DNA of 64,000 nt from Apodospora peruviana (GCA_033439685.1 JAUEDM010000003.1:4781351-4845350), one strand, 5' to 3'. Positions 42,497-54,159 are shown, numbered from the stretch's first letter. Made by a program: numbers and translations. Notes: generated by a model not told the origin, from the letters alone.

Positions 42497-45274
42497 ATGA
42501 GGAAGAATTTGGTCGATATATTACCCGACGAGATGGAAGAGCCACCCACAGTCAGAACCGTTTCCGCCCAGCGTAACACCTCGAGGCTTAGATACACTTC
42601 CCGTGCGAGGGAATCGTCACAGGCTAGGGAATTATCAAGAGCGAGGGAGACGTCCAGATTGAGAGCATTGAGCAGGGGAGCGAGCCGGGGTGGTCGTGCT
42701 GAGAGCAGAGATGGCCACCGGGCGCGAACTCCCGACAGACGTGTGCCAACAGCTCTTGAGGTACGGACCAACGAAATTATCGCAGGACAATACAAACGGT
42801 ACAAGCGAGGAACCCAGAAGATACTCGACTGGCTTGTCGACACGGCGAATCTCCGCTATGACTTGAGGTCCATCATACAAGCCCTTAACGACGCCGCGGA
42901 CGAAGTCTCCGGGAGGACAGAAATAGTAATCACAACTCCGGAAATAATCAAGCTGGCAGAAGCAATTGTGTCGTCCACGCCTCCCGTCGACGTTCCCTCG
43001 CACATACTTTTTGACCTCAGAGATGTCATAACTTACCGCAAGGAATGCTCAAATTGGTACCGGTTTGCCAAGAACGATGAATTCGACGGCATGGACGGGG
43101 GCCATCGTTTCTTCACCCGAGTGTTGGAGGACGTCTGCAAGATGCTCAGTGACGCAGCAGCCAAAAGGACGACTGAATTGTCGTCCCACAGCGACTTGAG
43201 GACCACCGCCGCCACAGGAAACCAACTCGGAATCCCAAGCGAGGAGGCTACTCATCGGAAAAATTCCTTCTCCTGTCTCGAACTCGAAGAGCCGGCGTCT
43301 GGCCTGCCATCACCGCCCAGCCCAAAAGCGCCGCAGACCCCGTCGCAGACAATGCGTGCCAGACTGAAGAAGGAGGATGAAGATGCCGGCATGTTTGCGA
43401 CGTGGTGTTTCCTGCGCGACCTGAACGACGTCCGCCAGTTTGTACTGAATACGTGGAAGGATTTCTGCACCGGCAAGGTCAGCTTCGTGACGGCGAGCAT
43501 GGTGGCCGAAACGGCGTTTGGGCTGCTTTCCTGCGCGGATGCCGAGTTCCACGGTGCCCACGGTCTATCCACAAACTTCGAGGACATGGCGAGATACCTT
43601 GGCTTCGATGTTCAGATTAACGACAATGTAGGCCCGATGCTGGTGCCGAAATCAGAGAGAGGTTTAGACCCATCATCATCCTCATCCGTGTTGTGCCCGG
43701 ATGGTTTCGCTGTCGCGGGCTTTGGTGCCATGCAACTTTACGTGTACCGTACCAAGAGATACAGGCCCCTGGTACGCAAAGATGATCACCTGAGGTACCA
43801 GAAGTTGTCTGAATGCATTGAGACCTCAAAAAATTTCACCGAGATCTTCCGCCATTATTCGCCAAAACCCACCGCTCAGGGGCTGCTGGACCTATTTGAA
43901 AAGGGAGCTCAACAGATCTGTGACACTATAACTTTCTGGCCAGGTGGCACGCATGACATCTTCCCAGGACAGTTTTTGCTAGGCATCTGGAGATGTCAGT
44001 CCACCCCACCAAGAGTGATAATACCCATGTGGCTATGCTACGCCACTCAGATCTATCTCGACATATATCAGCTGCTTGGCCCTGACAACGTACCCTGCGG
44101 CGTCGATTTCCTGAGGGACACATGCAACAATCTAACAAAGGCCCTACAAGGAACACCCTTTGACCTGACTATCAACCTCTGCCCCAACTGTCTCGAGGAT
44201 GACGAAATCAAAATGACAACAGCCTACGGCAACCAGTATTGGGAACTTACCAAGTCTCAACTCCAAGCTCGGTGCTTGCTAGGCTGCTCAACATCGATGC
44301 TAGAAAAATGCCACCCACTCTTAGCTGGCAGTGCCTTGGACAGAGCAAAAGACAAGTTCCACACCAGCGGATGCGCTATAGCAAACACTAATATGGCTAT
44401 CTTCTTCATGGCATATCTCTATCGATCGCTGCGTGTACTCGGCCTTCTCCAGGCCGAGTGGCATGATGTGGACTTTGCCATCGCAAGGCAGAGTTTGCCA
44501 GGCAAGCCATGGACTCCGAAGTTCAAGGGCCCATGCAGTGTAAAGACAATCTATGACAAAGTAGCACGGAATGTGGGAGTACAAATTGTCCGAGGCAGGT
44601 ACATGGTCCGGGATACAGCGAGAGAGCCCGCTGATGAGGCATATCACTTGAAACCGGCTTCAAAAGTGGCTCACGCTATACATGAATTCCGGGAAAAAAC
44701 AAATAATGCATTCAACCCGGTCAAGACCCTGGAATATGTCCTCCATGACATGACAAGGAACATGATGGGCAGTGCAGGCGAGAAAACCCAACCTCCCGAC
44801 GGTGACACAGATTTTTCCCCCGTGCAGCTTCTGTCAACATATAAAGACACCTTTATCTCAGAAGAGCCGCATCGGAATTTTGACTACATCAGTTTATCAG
44901 TCGACTGCCTCCGCCTCTTTGGCAAAATCAGAGACGCAACAGCTTCGAGGCTAAAAGGTTTTGCTCCTACTGATGAACCAATGTCCTCTGAATGCCTCCC
45001 TTCACGGGTGCTCAGGGAATTACTCAGCCATACGCTCAGCTTGGAGCAGCGCCATATACCACTGACGGAAGACTCGCTTCCCATCGTCCAGGCCGCAAAC
45101 ATGGTTCGCGAGCACATCTCGGAGCGTGGTGGAAACCGCTATCTCCAGTCCGCCTTCGACCAATCAAGCGGACACATTCCCAAACGCTTGCACCCGTCCT
45201 TTGGGAAAGAGGCTGTGAGAAGAGCTGAAGAACTGGCTGGTGTGAGGAACGAAGACCAGCGGAAGGGACTTTAG
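42497..45274 (+). CDS. DUF6604-type large fungal protein of unknown function
   Basis: Intronless, 925 aa. Residues ~25-80 form an Arg/Ser/Glu-rich low-complexity tract of approximate repeats (ARESSQARELSRARETSRLR). Residues ~97-330 look like the N-terminal DUF6604 domain (GQYKRYKRGTQKILDWLVDTA). The rest includes a long helical region and two cysteine pairs (LCPNC, RCLLGCS) that could bind a metal. It belongs to the group of long, intron-poor, functionally undescribed proteins common in accessory regions of Sordariomycetes. No membrane segment or signal peptide; probably cytosolic or nuclear. The family name is given from memory of the motif and could be wrong. Confidence 0.75.
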   Translation: MRKNLVDILPDEMEEPPTVRTVSAQRNTSRLRYTSRARESSQARELSRARETSRLRALSRGASRGGRAESRDGHRARTPDRRVPTALEVRTNEIIAGQYKRYKRGTQKILDWLVDTANLRYDLRSIIQALNDAADEVSGRTEIVITTPEIIKLAEAIVSSTPPVDVPSHILFDLRDVITYRKECSNWYRFAKNDEFDGMDGGHRFFTRVLEDVCKMLSDAAAKRTTELSSHSDLRTTAATGNQLGIPSEEATHRKNSFSCLELEEPASGLPSPPSPKAPQTPSQTMRARLKKEDEDAGMFATWCFLRDLNDVRQFVLNTWKDFCTGKVSFVTASMVAETAFGLLSCADAEFHGAHGLSTNFEDMARYLGFDVQINDNVGPMLVPKSERGLDPSSSSSVLCPDGFAVAGFGAMQLYVYRTKRYRPLVRKDDHLRYQKLSECIETSKNFTEIFRHYSPKPTAQGLLDLFEKGAQQICDTITFWPGGTHDIFPGQFLLGIWRCQSTPPRVIIPMWLCYATQIYLDIYQLLGPDNVPCGVDFLRDTCNNLTKALQGTPFDLTINLCPNCLEDDEIKMTTAYGNQYWELTKSQLQARCLLGCSTSMLEKCHPLLAGSALDRAKDKFHTSGCAIANTNMAIFFMAYLYRSLRVLGLLQAEWHDVDFAIARQSLPGKPWTPKFKGPCSVKTIYDKVARNVGVQIVRGRYMVRDTAREPADEAYHLKPASKVAHAIHEFREKTNNAFNPVKTLEYVLHDMTRNMMGSAGEKTQPPDGDTDFSPVQLLSTYKDTFISEEPHRNFDYISLSVDCLRLFGKIRDATASRLKGFAPTDEPMSSECLPSRVLRELLSHTLSLEQRHIPLTEDSLPIVQAANMVREHISERGGNRYLQSAFDQSSGHIPKRLHPSFGKEAVRRAEELAGVRNEDQRKGL

Positions 45275-46454
45275 TAACAAGGATGATGCCACACAAAACC
45301 ATTCTTGCAGCCCCTATTTTATCTAAACCAAGGTAATAAGTTTACGATCGTAAGACTGATGACACTTAGCCACTTCTGTTTATATCCCAGCCTTACGTCA
45401 GAGGCTCAAAGCTGCGTGTAAGAGGCTTGCTTCATGCACGAGGCCAATACATCTCAGACATGGATGCCAGGCCTAGGCGTCTCTCTCCCTCGCGTCAAAG
45501 GTAAACGGGCTGCGGTTGAGACTTTGTCAATGTGCATGCAGTCTGGCAGACGCGTGGCGTTGATCTCAATCACGCCTCTTAGGCCGCGCAAGGTCGCTCA
45601 CCGATCTCTCATAATCTTTGTTTTCTCACAATATTTATCAGGGTTCCTTTGAATGGACCAGGCTTTTCACAGTGAGGTTTTCTTAAGGGTGCCGGCATTT
45701 TAGATGAGATAGAAAAGCTCTGGCCCACCAGGGATCCGAAAGATGAGCTGTCTTTGAGTCTTCCTTGTTGCTGATAAGTCCTTGCTGCGGTTGAGCCGTT
45801 CGTGAGTTTGTCTCAGACAGTTTGATGCGTGCATGGAGGCTGAGACCTTGATTCTCATGAGTTATCACTTCTCCAGATCTCACTGCGAAAGGAACAGGGA
45901 GGGATCAACAAACTAACTAACCCCTGTTCTGTGGCTGAAAACGTCTTTTGGTCAAACGCCCGACAATGTCCGCTCACTAACGAAGTTCACCAAAAAATGC
46001 ACAGCTCTCGGTTAAGGATAATGCCTTCTGCAAGGGAGAAACACCGAGATGGCTGATGGGACTGCCAAGATAAGGCGCGTCGATCTCTGTTGGTCTGACT
46101 GGGGACATCGGCCTTGGGCAGTGCGCCCTATTGGGATCAGCACAGCACGGTACCGGACATTGGGGACTTGGTGATGGGAATAGGAACAGAACGGCAAGGG
46201 TCAAAGCTACAATGACCGACAGACCGTGATGATAGAGAGAAGGATTATCTTTATAATCTTGCGATGCCTCACCCTCCAGGACGAAAATTTTTCCCTCTCA
46301 TCATCTCACGATAATCACAACAGTTTCTTGTTTAGCTAGTCGTTTGACCACCCCGATCAATTTCCAACTAATTAGTCCTTCGTTCAACAAAACAGCCAAC
46401 CCGTAATTCACTCTTTTTCAGACCCCTTGTCATTTACATACAACTCAAGTCAAA
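45275..46454. other. Intergenic region
   Basis: Lies between two plus-strand genes. The stretch 46230-46454 is CT/CA-rich, with a TATA-like site and no ATG between about 46330 and 46454, fitting the promoter and leader of the next gene. Nothing else seen. Confidence 0.5.
46250..46256 (+). promoter_or_regulatory. Possible TATA box of the 245-aa secreted protein gene
   Basis: TTTATAAT motif about 200 nt before the ATG, followed by a long CA/CT-rich leader. Motif and position only. Confidence 0.3.
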
Positions 46455-47319
46455 ATGAAGTTCTTCACCGCCACCCTTGCTGCCCTCGTCGCCGCCGGTT
46501 CCGCCCTGGCCGCGCCCATGAACGCCGCCGAGCCGCGTGGCCTGCTGTCTCCGATAACCACCAAGGACATCCCTACCAGATCTCCCGGTGGCAGTTGGAC
46601 AGGCACCTGGGCCCCTTCCGGCCCCGGGTCCGCTTCTGCACCCGTCATCATTGCGGTCAATGCCGCTATCGATGTCGTTGCAGAGGTCGAGGCTCTCATC
46701 AAGGCTGACTTGGAGATCATTGGTGAGATGAAATCTCAGATTCCCATGACACCTAACTAATGAATTTGAACCCGGAACAGCTGGTCTCGTCGTCAAGGTC
46801 AATGTGGACGCCCAGCTCTTGCTGAAGGCCATTATCAGCCTCAAGGGCCACCTCCAGCAATTCCAGCAAGCCGGCGACTGCCTGAAGGGAACCACCGCCC
46901 CCAACACCGGTCTTACCGCAGCCGAGCTCGAGATTGTCCTGTATCTCGTCGTCAGGGTCGAGGCTCTCGTTGCAGATGTTCAGCTTTGCCTCAAGAATCT
47001 CGTCGTCTCTGTCAAGGCTGGTACGTCATCACTTTATCTCACTCTCTCAACTGCATGATCAATAAGTAACTTACATGCTGTATATCTAGATGTTCTCGCC
47101 GTCATTGGTGTCGAACTCAAGATCGTCCTCGGCCTCATCGCACCCATCGTCGCTCCCATTGTCAAGATTGCCCTGAGCCTCGTCGTCGGCCTCGAGGTCA
47201 CGCTCTCTGTGTTGGTCACCAAGATTACCCTCGCCGTCGGTCACATCAACTCGTGCGTCAGCGGCATCACCGTGCTGATCAACCTGCCTATTCTTTCCGT
47301 TTTTATCGGCATCCTTTAA
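46455..47319 (+). CDS. Hydrophobic secreted helical protein (245 aa)
   Basis: Three exons (46455-46722, 46781-47020, 47090-47319), introns in phase 1 with GTGAGA and GTACGT donors. Signal peptide MKFFTATLAALVAAGSALAA. After a short Pro/Gly/Ser-rich segment the protein is a series of Val/Leu/Ile/Ala-rich amphipathic helices (VIIAVNAAIDVVAEVEALI; ELKIVLGLIAPIVAPIVKIA), with only three cysteines. The pattern resembles the many small secreted, helix-bundle proteins of fungi, including HsbA-like surface proteins, but I do not recognise a family with confidence. The strong leader and the good codon bias (C-ending codons) suggest high expression. Confidence 0.85.
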
Positions 47320-48283
47320 GCTCTCCTGTGAATGAACTGTCATGAGAGTTACCTGACGCGGTGATACATGGATTAACAACTAAAGGATCAAAACGTATGA
47401 TGAAGGCGTGCAATGACTGGACTTGGAAGATGTACAATTTCCGGTATCAAGAGGTGGATGAGGGATTCTTTGGACAAACTTGAGTGCAAATGATTATACC
47501 TACTTTAGATCACTGAGATAATATATTATTATTCATACACCGCTATGCGCTTAGGCGTGTCGGACCCTCAAACTATTTACTGTATAGGAAAACCGTACCC
47601 TCACGGATCGGGTGAAAAACCGGCACCGACAATCAAGGAACACATCAGTGACTGAGCCTGTAAATACAAAAGAAGAAGGCCTCCTGGCCTTCGATGGAGG
47701 GGGTCTTAAACCGCCGACTCCAACTCTAGCTTCCTTGCCAGATTGTACATTGGTAATCTTCCCACGTCCATCAGCCAGCTCAGGATCCTTCTCGTTAGCC
47801 GTGCAGCTGGGGGATCAATGCGCTGGAGGACAGAGTGAAAGTCCCGTCGAGTCCGAATCTCTGCTCTCTCCCATCTTCGGCTCAACGGTGGGGCTCACTG
47901 AAATAATAACAAGTAATTATCGTTATAACTCTTTCATTTTCTTCCAACCTGAACCTGAGTCTGGGTTTCGCTGCCATGTCATATTCAATGGCTTCATGTA
48001 TCCATGTAAGTGCATCGGTACGGGTTATCAACTTATCTCTCAAAAAAGACCCACGCTAGCCCTTTTGCGGCACCGCCCTGATATTCGGGCCCGCATTTCC
48101 AGATTTTCTTTTTAGCTCCCTGCAGTCCTGGACTTTTATCTTCACCCATCTTTGTCTCAAAACGCAGAAATTCACACCGTCCTACAGTTCCCCACATCGC
48201 TCGTTTTCTCTCCGTCCGGATTAGTAACCCTACCTACTCTGCAAGACTTCAAAGTTGCACAACCTTTCAAGACTGTTAAAAAC
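47320..48283. other. Intergenic region
   Basis: Separates two plus-strand genes. The 167-codon frame at 47612-48115 shows no domain and is not called. The strip 48120-48283 is probably the leader of the RNase H gene; its frame continues upstream without an ATG. Confidence 0.5.
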
Positions 48284-48931
48284 ATGGATGTTCTCAACTT
48301 AATCCAGCGCTACGATCCGACGCAGGACCCAAGCCTTCCCTCAAAAGCCCTCTACGACCCCAACTCGCAAATCCTCCAACTGTACGCGAACAAGGAAAAT
48401 GGCTCCCTCAATTTTATCGAGGGCAGCTTGGTGATCTACGTCGACGGCGGCTGCCGCGGGGACGAGTTTTCTAGTAACGCCCGCGCCGCCTACGGGGTTT
48501 TCGCCGGTCCGGGGTCTCGCTACAACCGTGCCGATCTTGTAGCTAAGAAAAAGAACAAGTTGGAACAGACTAGCACGCGCGCTGAGATCGAGGCCCTATC
48601 TCGCGGTGTTGACGTCGTCCGGCAGATCATGCTCCGCAAGGCGTACGTGAAGGATGTCTATATCGCTACTGATTCCGAGTACCTGGTTAAAGCCATGACC
48701 GAGTGGATGCCTAAGTGGCTGAAGAGCGGAGGGCGGCGGGCAGACGACGGCGGCGAGGTGGCGCATTTTTCTTTGCTCGTCGACATTTTTCTAAGGCTGA
48801 ACGCCATATACTACGCGGCTGGCGGCGAGAAGGGTCAAGGGAAGCCTGTCAAGTTGTGGCATGTACCCAGGGAGCAGAATGTGGAGGCGAACCGGCTGGT
48901 TGATCAGATTCTTGATGAATGCGGCCATTGA
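48284..48931 (+). CDS. RNase H-fold protein (RNase H1-like), fourth acidic residue replaced
   Basis: Intronless, 215 aa; ATG at 48284 is the first in a frame that opens at 48152. One RNase H domain occupies residues ~48-212: strand IYVDGGCRGD with Asp54, STRAEIEAL with Glu101, IATDSEYL with Asp130, and the final motif HVPREQNVEANRL, where the expected Asp of N-x-x-A-D is Asn203. Three of four metal-binding carboxylates are thus present. There is no hybrid-binding domain, signal or organelle sequence. Family members cleave RNA in RNA:DNA hybrids; with Asn203 activity may be reduced or altered. Many fungal genomes carry several such short copies, so a specialised or domesticated role is possible. 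Confidence 0.9.
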   Translation: MDVLNLIQRYDPTQDPSLPSKALYDPNSQILQLYANKENGSLNFIEGSLVIYVDGGCRGDEFSSNARAAYGVFAGPGSRYNRADLVAKKKNKLEQTSTRAEIEALSRGVDVVRQIMLRKAYVKDVYIATDSEYLVKAMTEWMPKWLKSGGRRADDGGEVAHFSLLVDIFLRLNAIYYAAGGEKGQGKPVKLWHVPREQNVEANRLVDQILDECGH

Positions 48932-49399
48932 TGAAGGAAAAGGGAACGTCGTTTAGGTAGGACACGTTAGCTCTTGTTTTTCGAGAATCTCAACAATACA
49001 ACAGCAGCCCTTTACAACACCTTTAATTTCACATGATAATAAATGTAATAAATAGGTTGTAAATGCCCCAGTGTGTGCGCTTGCTTTGTTCCTTTGAGTG
49101 CATTTGAGGAGTCTTGAGTGTCATAAGACCGTCAAGGTCAGTCCAAGCCCTAAAGCCCACCAAAAAACCGGCTCGGAAGCTGTCGTTCCCGTCATGCAAT
49201 GCTCAAAAGATGGTCGGGCTTGCCGAGCTGGTCCGTAATATTAGTGGCCGCCGGCGCGAGAACGTACCTAGCGAGTGAGATAGATGGCTAGTCGATGGTC
49301 CCCCGGCGGCGAGAAGTCAGAGTCTGTCATGGTTGTGGTCCCAAACTCAAGCGCCATCGTGCCGAGCATCACGAGCGACAGCTGCCTCCAGCTCGCTTC
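48932..49399. other. Intergenic region before the NRPS remnant
   Basis: 3' end of the RNase H gene, then sequence without recognised features up to the first NRPS-like codons. Confidence 0.5.
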
Positions 49400-49690
49400 G
49401 CAGTTCGGCTGGGCCTCAGTCTGGGCCAGCAGGCATTGTTCAACACCGTCATGTCATTTTGCACAGAATCAATGCTGTACCCTTCTGATTCGACCATCAT
49501 GGTTGAGGCCGCCGAGGGTGCTTTTCACAGTCCGACCGAGTACACACTCGTTGTCGACATCAACATCGGCGCCATGGACAGAATCATCGGCGTCAACCTG
49601 CACTTCAGTTCATCGGACTTCACAAAAGACCAAGCTCGGGATATTGGCGGGACGTTTGTGCACGCTATGAGGGCGGTAGTCGACGGTTGC
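49400..49690 (+). pseudogene. NRPS remnant: C-terminal end of a condensation domain
   Basis: Contains the C-domain pieces ALFNTVMSFC and EYTLVVDINIGAMDRIIGVN. The first ~350 codons of this domain and everything upstream are absent, so the 5' end of the gene is gone. Confidence 0.8.
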
Positions 49691-49704
49691 CACTGCCCCG
49701 CACT

Positions 49705-50830
49705 GATCAGCCGAAAGGTATTGTGATAGAGCACGGTGGGTTCTGTACTATGGCTCACCACATAGCCCCTACCACCCTGCTCGACCGACACTCGCGCGTC
49801 TTCCAGTGGGCCACACACACGTTTGACATGAGCCTTTATGAGACCTTGGTCCCTCTGATGCAGGGCGGGTGCGTCTGCATACCATCGGAGCACGACAGGA
49901 TGAACGACCTGGCTGGGGCCACTAATGCGCTGCGGGCCGACTGGGTTATCATGACGTCCACCGTCGCTGACACGTTACACCCGGACGATGTGCCGAGGTT
50001 CAAGACACTTGTTCTGGGTGGCGAGCCGCTGCGGACCGACATCCACGCCCGCTGGGCCCCGCGTGTCAACCTGTTTCAACGCCTACGGGCCGGCCGAGGC
50101 CTCGGTTCTGTCCGTCGTGGCCCGTTCGCGCATCGAGACGGGGCCGTCGGTGATTGGCAAGGCCTAGGCATGCCGCACATGGGTGGTTGACAAGGACGAG
50201 GACGGCAAGTTGGCCGCCGTCGGCTCGGTCGGAGAGCTGCTCCTCGAACGGCCCATACTCAGCCGCGGATACTTGAATGGCGATCCCAGCAACGCAAAAG
50301 CCTACGTCTGTCGCACTCTACCGTGGGCGTCCGCCGCCATCGGCGGGGTTTCACAGGCTCCGACGAGGCTGTACAAGACGGAGGACCTGGTTCGCTACAC
50401 TGGTGACCGAGACGGAGCTCTCGTTTACGTGGGGTACAAAGACACGCAGGTCAAGATCCGTGGCCAGCGCGTTGAGCTAGGCGAGATCAAGCACCTCGTT
50501 GGCAAAGACAGTGCCCTGACCCAGACCTGTGCTGTCGAAAAGGTCCTGCTCGGCGACGACGCGAAGGGGGCAACCCTCGCCGCCTTCTTTGTCCCAACGA
50601 CCTTTCCGTCATTATTCCATGGCAGTGGGGAGAAAGATGAAGTCCTCCTCCTCCTCCCCGCTGATAGTACGTGGTTAGCAGAGCTCGATGACGTCGGCGA
50701 GAATCTGCGAGCCTTGATTTCGACGCTCCCGGCCTACATGGTCCCGTCCCTCTACGTTCCGATCCGCCGCATGCCGCAGACGCAGACCGAAAAGATCGAC
50801 CGCAAGGCCCTGCGGCGCATTGGAGCCACT
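49705..50830 (+). pseudogene. NRPS remnant: adenylation domain A1, N-terminal part deleted
   Basis: Starts abruptly inside core A3 (PKGIVIEHGG, without the preceding FTSG part), so A1-A2 are lost. A4 (FDMSLYE) and a frame-shifted A5 (NAYGPAE near 50078) follow, then a stop at 50165, A7-A8 (YKTEDLVRYTGD, KIRGQRVELGEI) and A10 (EKIDRKAL). Confidence 0.88.
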
Positions 50831-50924
50831 CTGTCACCCGACCAGATCCAGTTCTGTTCCGTCAAGCAGGTTGACGACGACGACGACAAGTGGCCCGCGG
50901 TGAAGCGCGCACCGGCAACCGAGA

Positions 50925-51120
50925 TGAAGCTTCTCTTGCAGTCCCTCTGGGCCAAGCTGCTCGGCATTCAAGACCTGCAGCACTCGATCAGCACCCATGA
51001 TAACTTCTTCAGCAAGGGTGGCGACTCGGTTAACGCGATGCAGTTGACCGCCTTGGCCCGGTCCAGAGGCGTCAGGCTGATCGTGGCCGACATTATCAAG
51101 AATCCCCGTCCCTGCGACAT
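50925..51120 (+). pseudogene. NRPS remnant: carrier domain T1
   Basis: FFSKGGDSVNAMQL keeps the serine that takes the phosphopantetheine arm; this segment itself is undamaged and in frame with the end of A1. Confidence 0.88.
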
Positions 51121-51189
51121 GGCTGTCTCTGCCAAATTAATAGCTTGTAACGAGGAGGAGAGACGGCTCCCCTGGGCCCCTTCAGCCTG

Positions 51190-52600
51190 CTCCCCGCAAA
51201 CTCGCGGACATTTGTGCTCCACGATGCCGCATCCCAGTGCTCCGTCGCAGCAAACGCAATCCAAGACATGTATCCCTGCACGCCGTTGAAGGAAGGTCTT
51301 ATGGAGCTCACCACCCAGCGAGAGGGTGCCTATATTGCCCAGCGCGTCTTCCGCCTCGGGGACCATGTCGATATAGGTCAGTTTAAGAATACGTGGGCCG
51401 AGCTGGTGTCCCGTCACCCAATTCTAAGGACCCGCATCGTGCGTCTCTCCCACTCTCTGGGGGATCATGTCAGTGGTGGCGCTGTGCAGGTTGTCCTCAC
51501 AGAGGGGATTACGTGGCGCCTGTCGGATCTGAGAGTTGAAGACGAGGAAAATAGCTTATCCGAGTAACTGAGTCAAGATAGATCGGTTGCCATGAGATAC
51601 GGCAGCCCCTTGGGTCGATATGCTCTCCTCGTATTTCCGCACCGTACCTTGTTCGTCTGGGCCCTGCACCACGCGCTCTATGACGGACAGGCGGTAAACA
51701 ATTTGATCGAGGAGCTAGGGGCACTCTACTACGGCCACCAGCAGCACCACCACCATCACCGCCGGGTTACAACCTGTTTATCAAGGCCATTAGGGAGCAT
51801 GTGAACGAGGAGGAATCCAAGGCCTTCTGGTCAAGGTTAATGCGGGCCAACCCTTGCCCTCTCTTGAGTTTCCCCCCACTCCGTGGCCACTCGACTGCTT
51901 ATTCCAGTCCCAGTTCTACCAGTGGTCCCGATGCCCAAGTGACCAGGACGGTACGGATGCGTGACGACGGCTATGTGCAAGCAGGTTTCACTACCACCGC
52001 CCTCCTCAAGGCGACCTGGGCCATGGTCACGGCCCAGCACCTGGGGACCACCCATATCGTGTTCGCAGCCACCAACTCTGGGAAGAACGCGCCGGTCCCG
52101 GGGATCGAGCGCATCGTCAGGCCAAGCATTGCCACTGTGCCAGTTCAGCTATCCATTGCTTGGTCGTCCTGGACAGCTTGGGATCTGCTCACTGCGGTCC
52201 AGCAATTATCGACAGACATGATCCCCTTTGTGCACGCCGGTCTACAAAACATCTATGATTCCATTGCCCGGGGTCCCTTGAAGCAGAAGAACCTGAACTT
52301 GTTGAGGAACCTTTTTGTCGTTCACCGCCAGCAGCAGCAGCAGCAGAAATATCAACAGACTACGACTAGCTCGGCCCCTGCAATCATGGATGAACTGGTG
52401 GATGAGAAGGCCATCTTCGCGGCTTCCACATGTACCCGGTTGTCATGGAGTGCGAAGTCAGGCGGCCGAGCCACGTCGACGTCACGTTTGAGTTTGACAG
52501 CAAAGCACTGCCCGAGTCGACGGCCGTAGCGGTTTTAGACCAGTTCGAGCACCTGGTCCAGCAGCTGGCCATAGCTGATTTCTCGCCGTCATCTACGAGA
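51190..52600 (+). pseudogene. NRPS remnant: condensation domain, three or more frames
   Basis: DMYPCTPLKEGL opens the domain near 51268; the active-site motif is intact as HHALYDG (51667-51687). Later parts (FAATNSGKNAPVPGIE, FVVHRQQQQQQ) and the C-terminal strand (VDVTFEFDS) are in other frames, so at least three frame changes occur. Confidence 0.87.
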
Positions 52601-52699
52601 CCGCTACTGCTAAAAGACCTTGACCCCTTCACTGCCAGTCATCGCCAGCAGATGGTGGACTGGAATTGTGATGCCGGCTTCATCGACAACATTTACCGC

Positions 52700-54080
52700 T
52701 CCATTGTTGTCGACAACTGCGTCCACAACCTCTTTCGCGAGCAGGCTAGGATAAGTAAGACCAGACGCGACGGCCCTGATGACTACATGTAGTTCGACCA
52801 GTTCTGGAGGCTCGCTGACGTACCGCCAGCTCGACCAGCTCTCAGACAGGTTCGCTGCCTGGCTCGTCGAGAGAGGAGGCGTCATGACACTTGGTTTGCT
52901 GGTTCCATGTGCTTTGAAACGTCGATAGCGGCCGTCGTAGCTATGATGGGCACTCTCAAAGCTAGCGGCTGCTGCGTCAATCTGGGGAGGAAGACGCCTG
53001 TTGTTAGGATGCGTGAGGTATTAAGCCAGGCCACCAGCAGCATCATACTGACCAACCTGACCCACGCGAGCAAATTTGAAGAATTGCTGCCATGCTTGGA
53101 ACAAACCGAGATCCTCATCATTGACCAAGATTACCTTGACAGTCTTCTCGCCGGCCCAGGAACCCAAACAAATATTTCGATTACTATCTCACCGAATTCT
53201 CCGGCCTTTGTACTCTTCACATCCGGCACCACCAGCCAGCCCAAGGACGTCGTGCTACATCATAACTTGCTCTGCACCTCGAGCAGGACGCATGGAACCA
53301 ACCGCAAGGTTGGTCCAGACACAAAACTGTTCGAGTTCGCCGCATACACGTTTGATGTGTCCATTTCCGACATTTTTACTAGTCTCCAACGCGGCGGTTG
53401 CGTTTGCATCCCATCCGAGGAAGAGAGGATCAACGACGTGACCGGCGCCATCGAACGCATGGGCTGCAACTACGCCTACCTTACCCCGACGGTGGCCGGC
53501 ATGCTCGATCCGGCCGGCGTCCCAGGCCTTCATCACTGCCGCCGACCTTCCTACCTGGGCGAAAACAGATAGACATGGCAGCACGTTCCGCCACCGCATG
53601 TACATGACGGGAGATCTCTGCCGGTATGGAGCCTCGGGCGAGATGATCTTTATGGGCCGCGAGGACTTTCAGGTCAAGCACCACGAGCAGAGGGTTGAGC
53701 TTGGTGAGATTGAGCAGTGCATTATGGAGTCGCCACCAGACGACTGTGTTGTCCGCCAGGCCGCCGTCCTCCTTCTCAGGCCGGTCGTCTGAGCGGGAGG
53801 TTGGTCGCCGTGCTCTACCTCGAGCTCGACTCGATTACGTCGTCGGCGTCGTCCTCCACCCTCAATCGTAAGTCAACAAACCCAACCCAGCTCCAAGTCC
53901 TGTCCCACCCAGTCGAAATGGGCCTTGCGCACGTCCACATGTCGGCCATACGCAGCCGTGTCGTGGCCAGCCTGCCCGACTTCATGGTTCCCGCTGTATG
54001 GGTGGCTGTGCAAGCACTCCCCCTGACGCCCAACCACAAGTTGGATAGGGCGACGAGGAATAACTGGCTCGAGCACATCC
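52700..54080 (+). pseudogene. NRPS remnant: adenylation domain A2 with internal deletion
   Basis: A1-A2 region (LTYRQLDQLSDRFAAWLV) is followed by a frame change. A3 is complete (FVLFTSGTTSQPKD, 53207 on) and A4 present (FDVSISD). At about 53540-53600 the sequence jumps from before A5 to A7 (YMTGDLCRYGASGE), losing roughly 100 codons including A5-A6. A8 and A10-like (NHKLDRA) follow. Confidence 0.87.
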
Positions 54081-54159
54081 CGAACCATGTCTACGAATCA
54101 ATTCTCGGAGGAGGAGAAGAAGAGGAGGATGGCGTCGACGGCGGCGGCGTGGCGGTGGG

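Noticed and set aside
47612..48115. 167-codon plus frame before the RNase H gene
   Set aside because: No domain and unusual composition; probably chance.
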